A stretch of DNA of 40,105 bases from a bacterium (GTDB lineage: Bacteria > Chloroflexota > Dormibacteria > UBA8260 > Bog-877), in NCBI GenBank assembly GCA_021791455.1, contig JAJYWM010000085.1, forward strand, positions 1 to 40,105, written 5' to 3'. The position numbers were made by a program, and so were the translations under genes. The notes beneath the pieces are model-generated. The model had not been told where the DNA came from, did no database searches, and worked only from the letters and a program-made list of their open reading frames with translations. Below are positions 38,905 through 40,105 of this stretch, piece by piece; the first letter of the stretch is position 1, and each line of letters opens with the position of its first letter.

Positions 38905-40105
38905 TCAGTCCGGCAGTAGGCTCCTGGCCCTCAGGGCGACTCCGATGACCACTCTAGCCTCGGGATCATCCAGGGCCATCCCCAAGAGCGCCTCGATGCG
39001 CTGCACACGATAGGCCAGGGTGTTGATATGGATCCGCAACGACCTGGCGGTCGCGCTCTGATTCCAGCCATGGGAGGCCAGCCCCTCTAGAGTCGGCAGC
39101 AGAGGTGTCCGGTGGCTCTCCTGGTACCCGAGCAGGGGACCCAGGCTCTCCTCAACGAAGCGTCGCAGAACCTCTGGATCGCGCACCTCAAGCAGCAGCC
39201 GAAACGCCCCTAGCGACCGGTAGGAGGTGACTGCCGCACGTTGTTTTGCCCGATGGATGAGGCGCAGAGCCTCACGCGCCTCCTCATGCGCCCGGTGCAA
39301 CCCCTGCGGCGAACTCGTCCTGCCCCCGATTCCGACGGAGAGGGACAGGGCCTTCTCAAGACCTCCGGCCAGGGCTTGGATTCTGCGGCCCAGCTCCTCC
39401 ATGGCCTCAAGGTTTCGCGTGGAACCTGTTTCCCCCGGAGGAGCGGTGGGGACCAGGAGCACAAGCGAGGTGGCCCGAACCACCAACATTGAGCCCGGAG
39501 CGACCAGGGCGCACAGCCGCTCCAGGTCGCGCTGGAAGCGGTCCTGAAGGGGATGACCCTGCATCGCCAGCGCCGCGCGCTCGTCATCCGGCTCCAGCAC
39601 GACCACCCATGCCTGCTCCGGTATCCGGTAACCCAGACGCTCGGCCGCGATGGCCAACCTCCGGATCTCCGCCGGATCCCTCTGATCCGCCAGCAATCCC
39701 TCGAGGAGGTCGCCCCTGAGGCGGCGCTCCACCTCGGCTGCCGCTCGCTCCTTCAGCAGCTCCAGAGCGATCACGGTCGCCCCGTGCTCCAGGGCGCGCC
39801 GGCGGCCCGGTGACGCCTGGGCCAGAGACCCCTCCAGGGCCAGGACCGCCGCGAGCGCAGCCCCGGCGCGGACGGGGGTCAGGGTCATGGGCGAGCGGCC
39901 CCTCGGACCCCGCTGCTCGATCGGGGTCGAGGCTGACGAAAGCGCGGCCGGTATCGGGATCCTACGGGCAGGCAGCCCACCGCCCGCGCCGTGCTCAAAG
40001 CGAAAGCCCGCAGGGTCGTACAGCCCCACCGGGCCCTGGGCAAGGCTGGCGATGGCATCGAGGATGTTGTCCAGGCCGGCGCCCTGGAGCACGAGCTGGG
40101 TGAAT
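38905..40105 (-). CDS. PucR/CdaR-type transcriptional regulator (5' end outside window)
   Basis: About 400 residues are visible, and the frame is open to the right edge. The first GTG at 40092 may not be the true start; 'GLDNILDAIASLAQGPVGLYDPAG' resembles a junction after an N-terminal PucR sensor domain. A mid-region GGDEF-like segment ('LSLSVGIGGRTSSPQGLHRAHEEAREAL') is followed by the C-terminal PucR helix-turn-helix, 'GWNQSATARSLRIHINTLAYRVQRIEALLG'. Such regulators control purine, sugar-acid or amine catabolic genes and are often found near xanthine oxidase-family operons; here coxSLM is 3 kb away. That link is inference. Confidence 0.9.
   Translation of the reverse strand, partial: FTQLVLQGAGLDNILDAIASLAQGPVGLYDPAGFRFEHGAGGGLPARRIPIPAALSSASTPIEQRGPRGRSPMTLTPVRAGAALAAVLALEGSLAQASPGRRRALEHGATVIALELLKERAAAEVERRLRGDLLEGLLADQRDPAEIRRLAIAAERLGYRIPEQAWVVVLEPDDERAALAMQGHPLQDRFQRDLERLCALVAPGSMLVVRATSLVLLVPTAPPGETGSTRNLEAMEELGRRIQALAGGLEKALSLSVGIGGRTSSPQGLHRAHEEAREALRLIHRAKQRAAVTSYRSLGAFRLLLEVRDPEVLRRFVEESLGPLLGYQESHRTPLLPTLEGLASHGWNQSATARSLRIHINTLAYRVQRIEALLGMALDDPEARVVIGVALRARSLLPD

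Overview
The window is GC-rich bacterial chromosome, densely coded on both strands, with strong G/C preference at third codon positions, frequent GTG and TTG starts, and many 1-4 bp stop/start overlaps. The gene set suggests a monoderm of the Actinomycetota/Chloroflexota/Dormibacterota kind: a DUF3151 protein (a mainly actinobacterial family), secreted coiled-coil CHAP and GH73 wall hydrolases, a SpoIIM/RDD/MoxR/DUF58 membrane cluster, a form II carbon monoxide dehydrogenase-type operon, and several apparently leaderless genes with a TANNNT box about 6 bp before the start codon. The phylum is an inference; no rRNA or ribosomal marker is present. I see no CRISPR array, insertion sequence, integrase or phage gene.

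Layout. (1) 1-2952: type IV secretion-like parts (the C-terminus of a VirB4-like ATPase, a small VirB2/TrbC-like protein and a TrbL/VirB6-like membrane protein) with an unrecognised gene and D-aminoacyl-tRNA deacylase between them. (2) 2980-5858: a zinc-ribbon protein, a small membrane protein, an RDD protein and a SpoIIM-family protein; ispH follows, overlapping spoIIM by one base. (3) 6738-11970, minus strand: a coupled five-gene operon encoding a polytopic membrane protein, DUF4129, DUF4350, MoxR ATPase and DUF58. (4) 12021-15389: a sparse, structured stretch, then a CHAP wall hydrolase, a DHH phosphoesterase, DUF3151 and tRNA-Glu(CTC). (5) 15375-24688: a GH15 glucoamylase-like enzyme whose stop codon lies inside the tRNA gene, a GH73 glucosaminidase, a membrane pseudokinase, an MreB homologue and a 1047-residue fusion of a RodA/FtsW-type glycosyltransferase with a class B penicillin-binding protein. 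(6) 24860-32161: a lone receiver domain, DUF971, class II fructose-1,6-bisphosphatase, a CBS/zinc-ribbon protein, ATP-type PEP carboxykinase, an isochorismatase-like hydrolase, dCMP deaminase, MogA/MoaB, a HAD hydrolase and a cytidylate kinase-like protein. (7) 32337-35987: coxS-coxL-coxM in form II order. (8) 36021-40105: a membrane protein, an MFS exporter with its ArsR-type regulator, and a PucR/CdaR-type regulator cut by the window end.

How they fit together. The most striking unit is the wall-elongation block at 17.3-24.7 kb: polymerase and transpeptidase on one chain, the cytoskeletal protein MreB, a membrane pseudokinase and a secreted glucosaminidase, with a CHAP hydrolase nearby. mreC and mreD are not next to mreB. 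The middle region holds central carbon genes running towards gluconeogenesis (GlpX and PckA). The right side combines a molybdenum hydroxylase operon with a molybdopterin adenylyltransferase-like gene.
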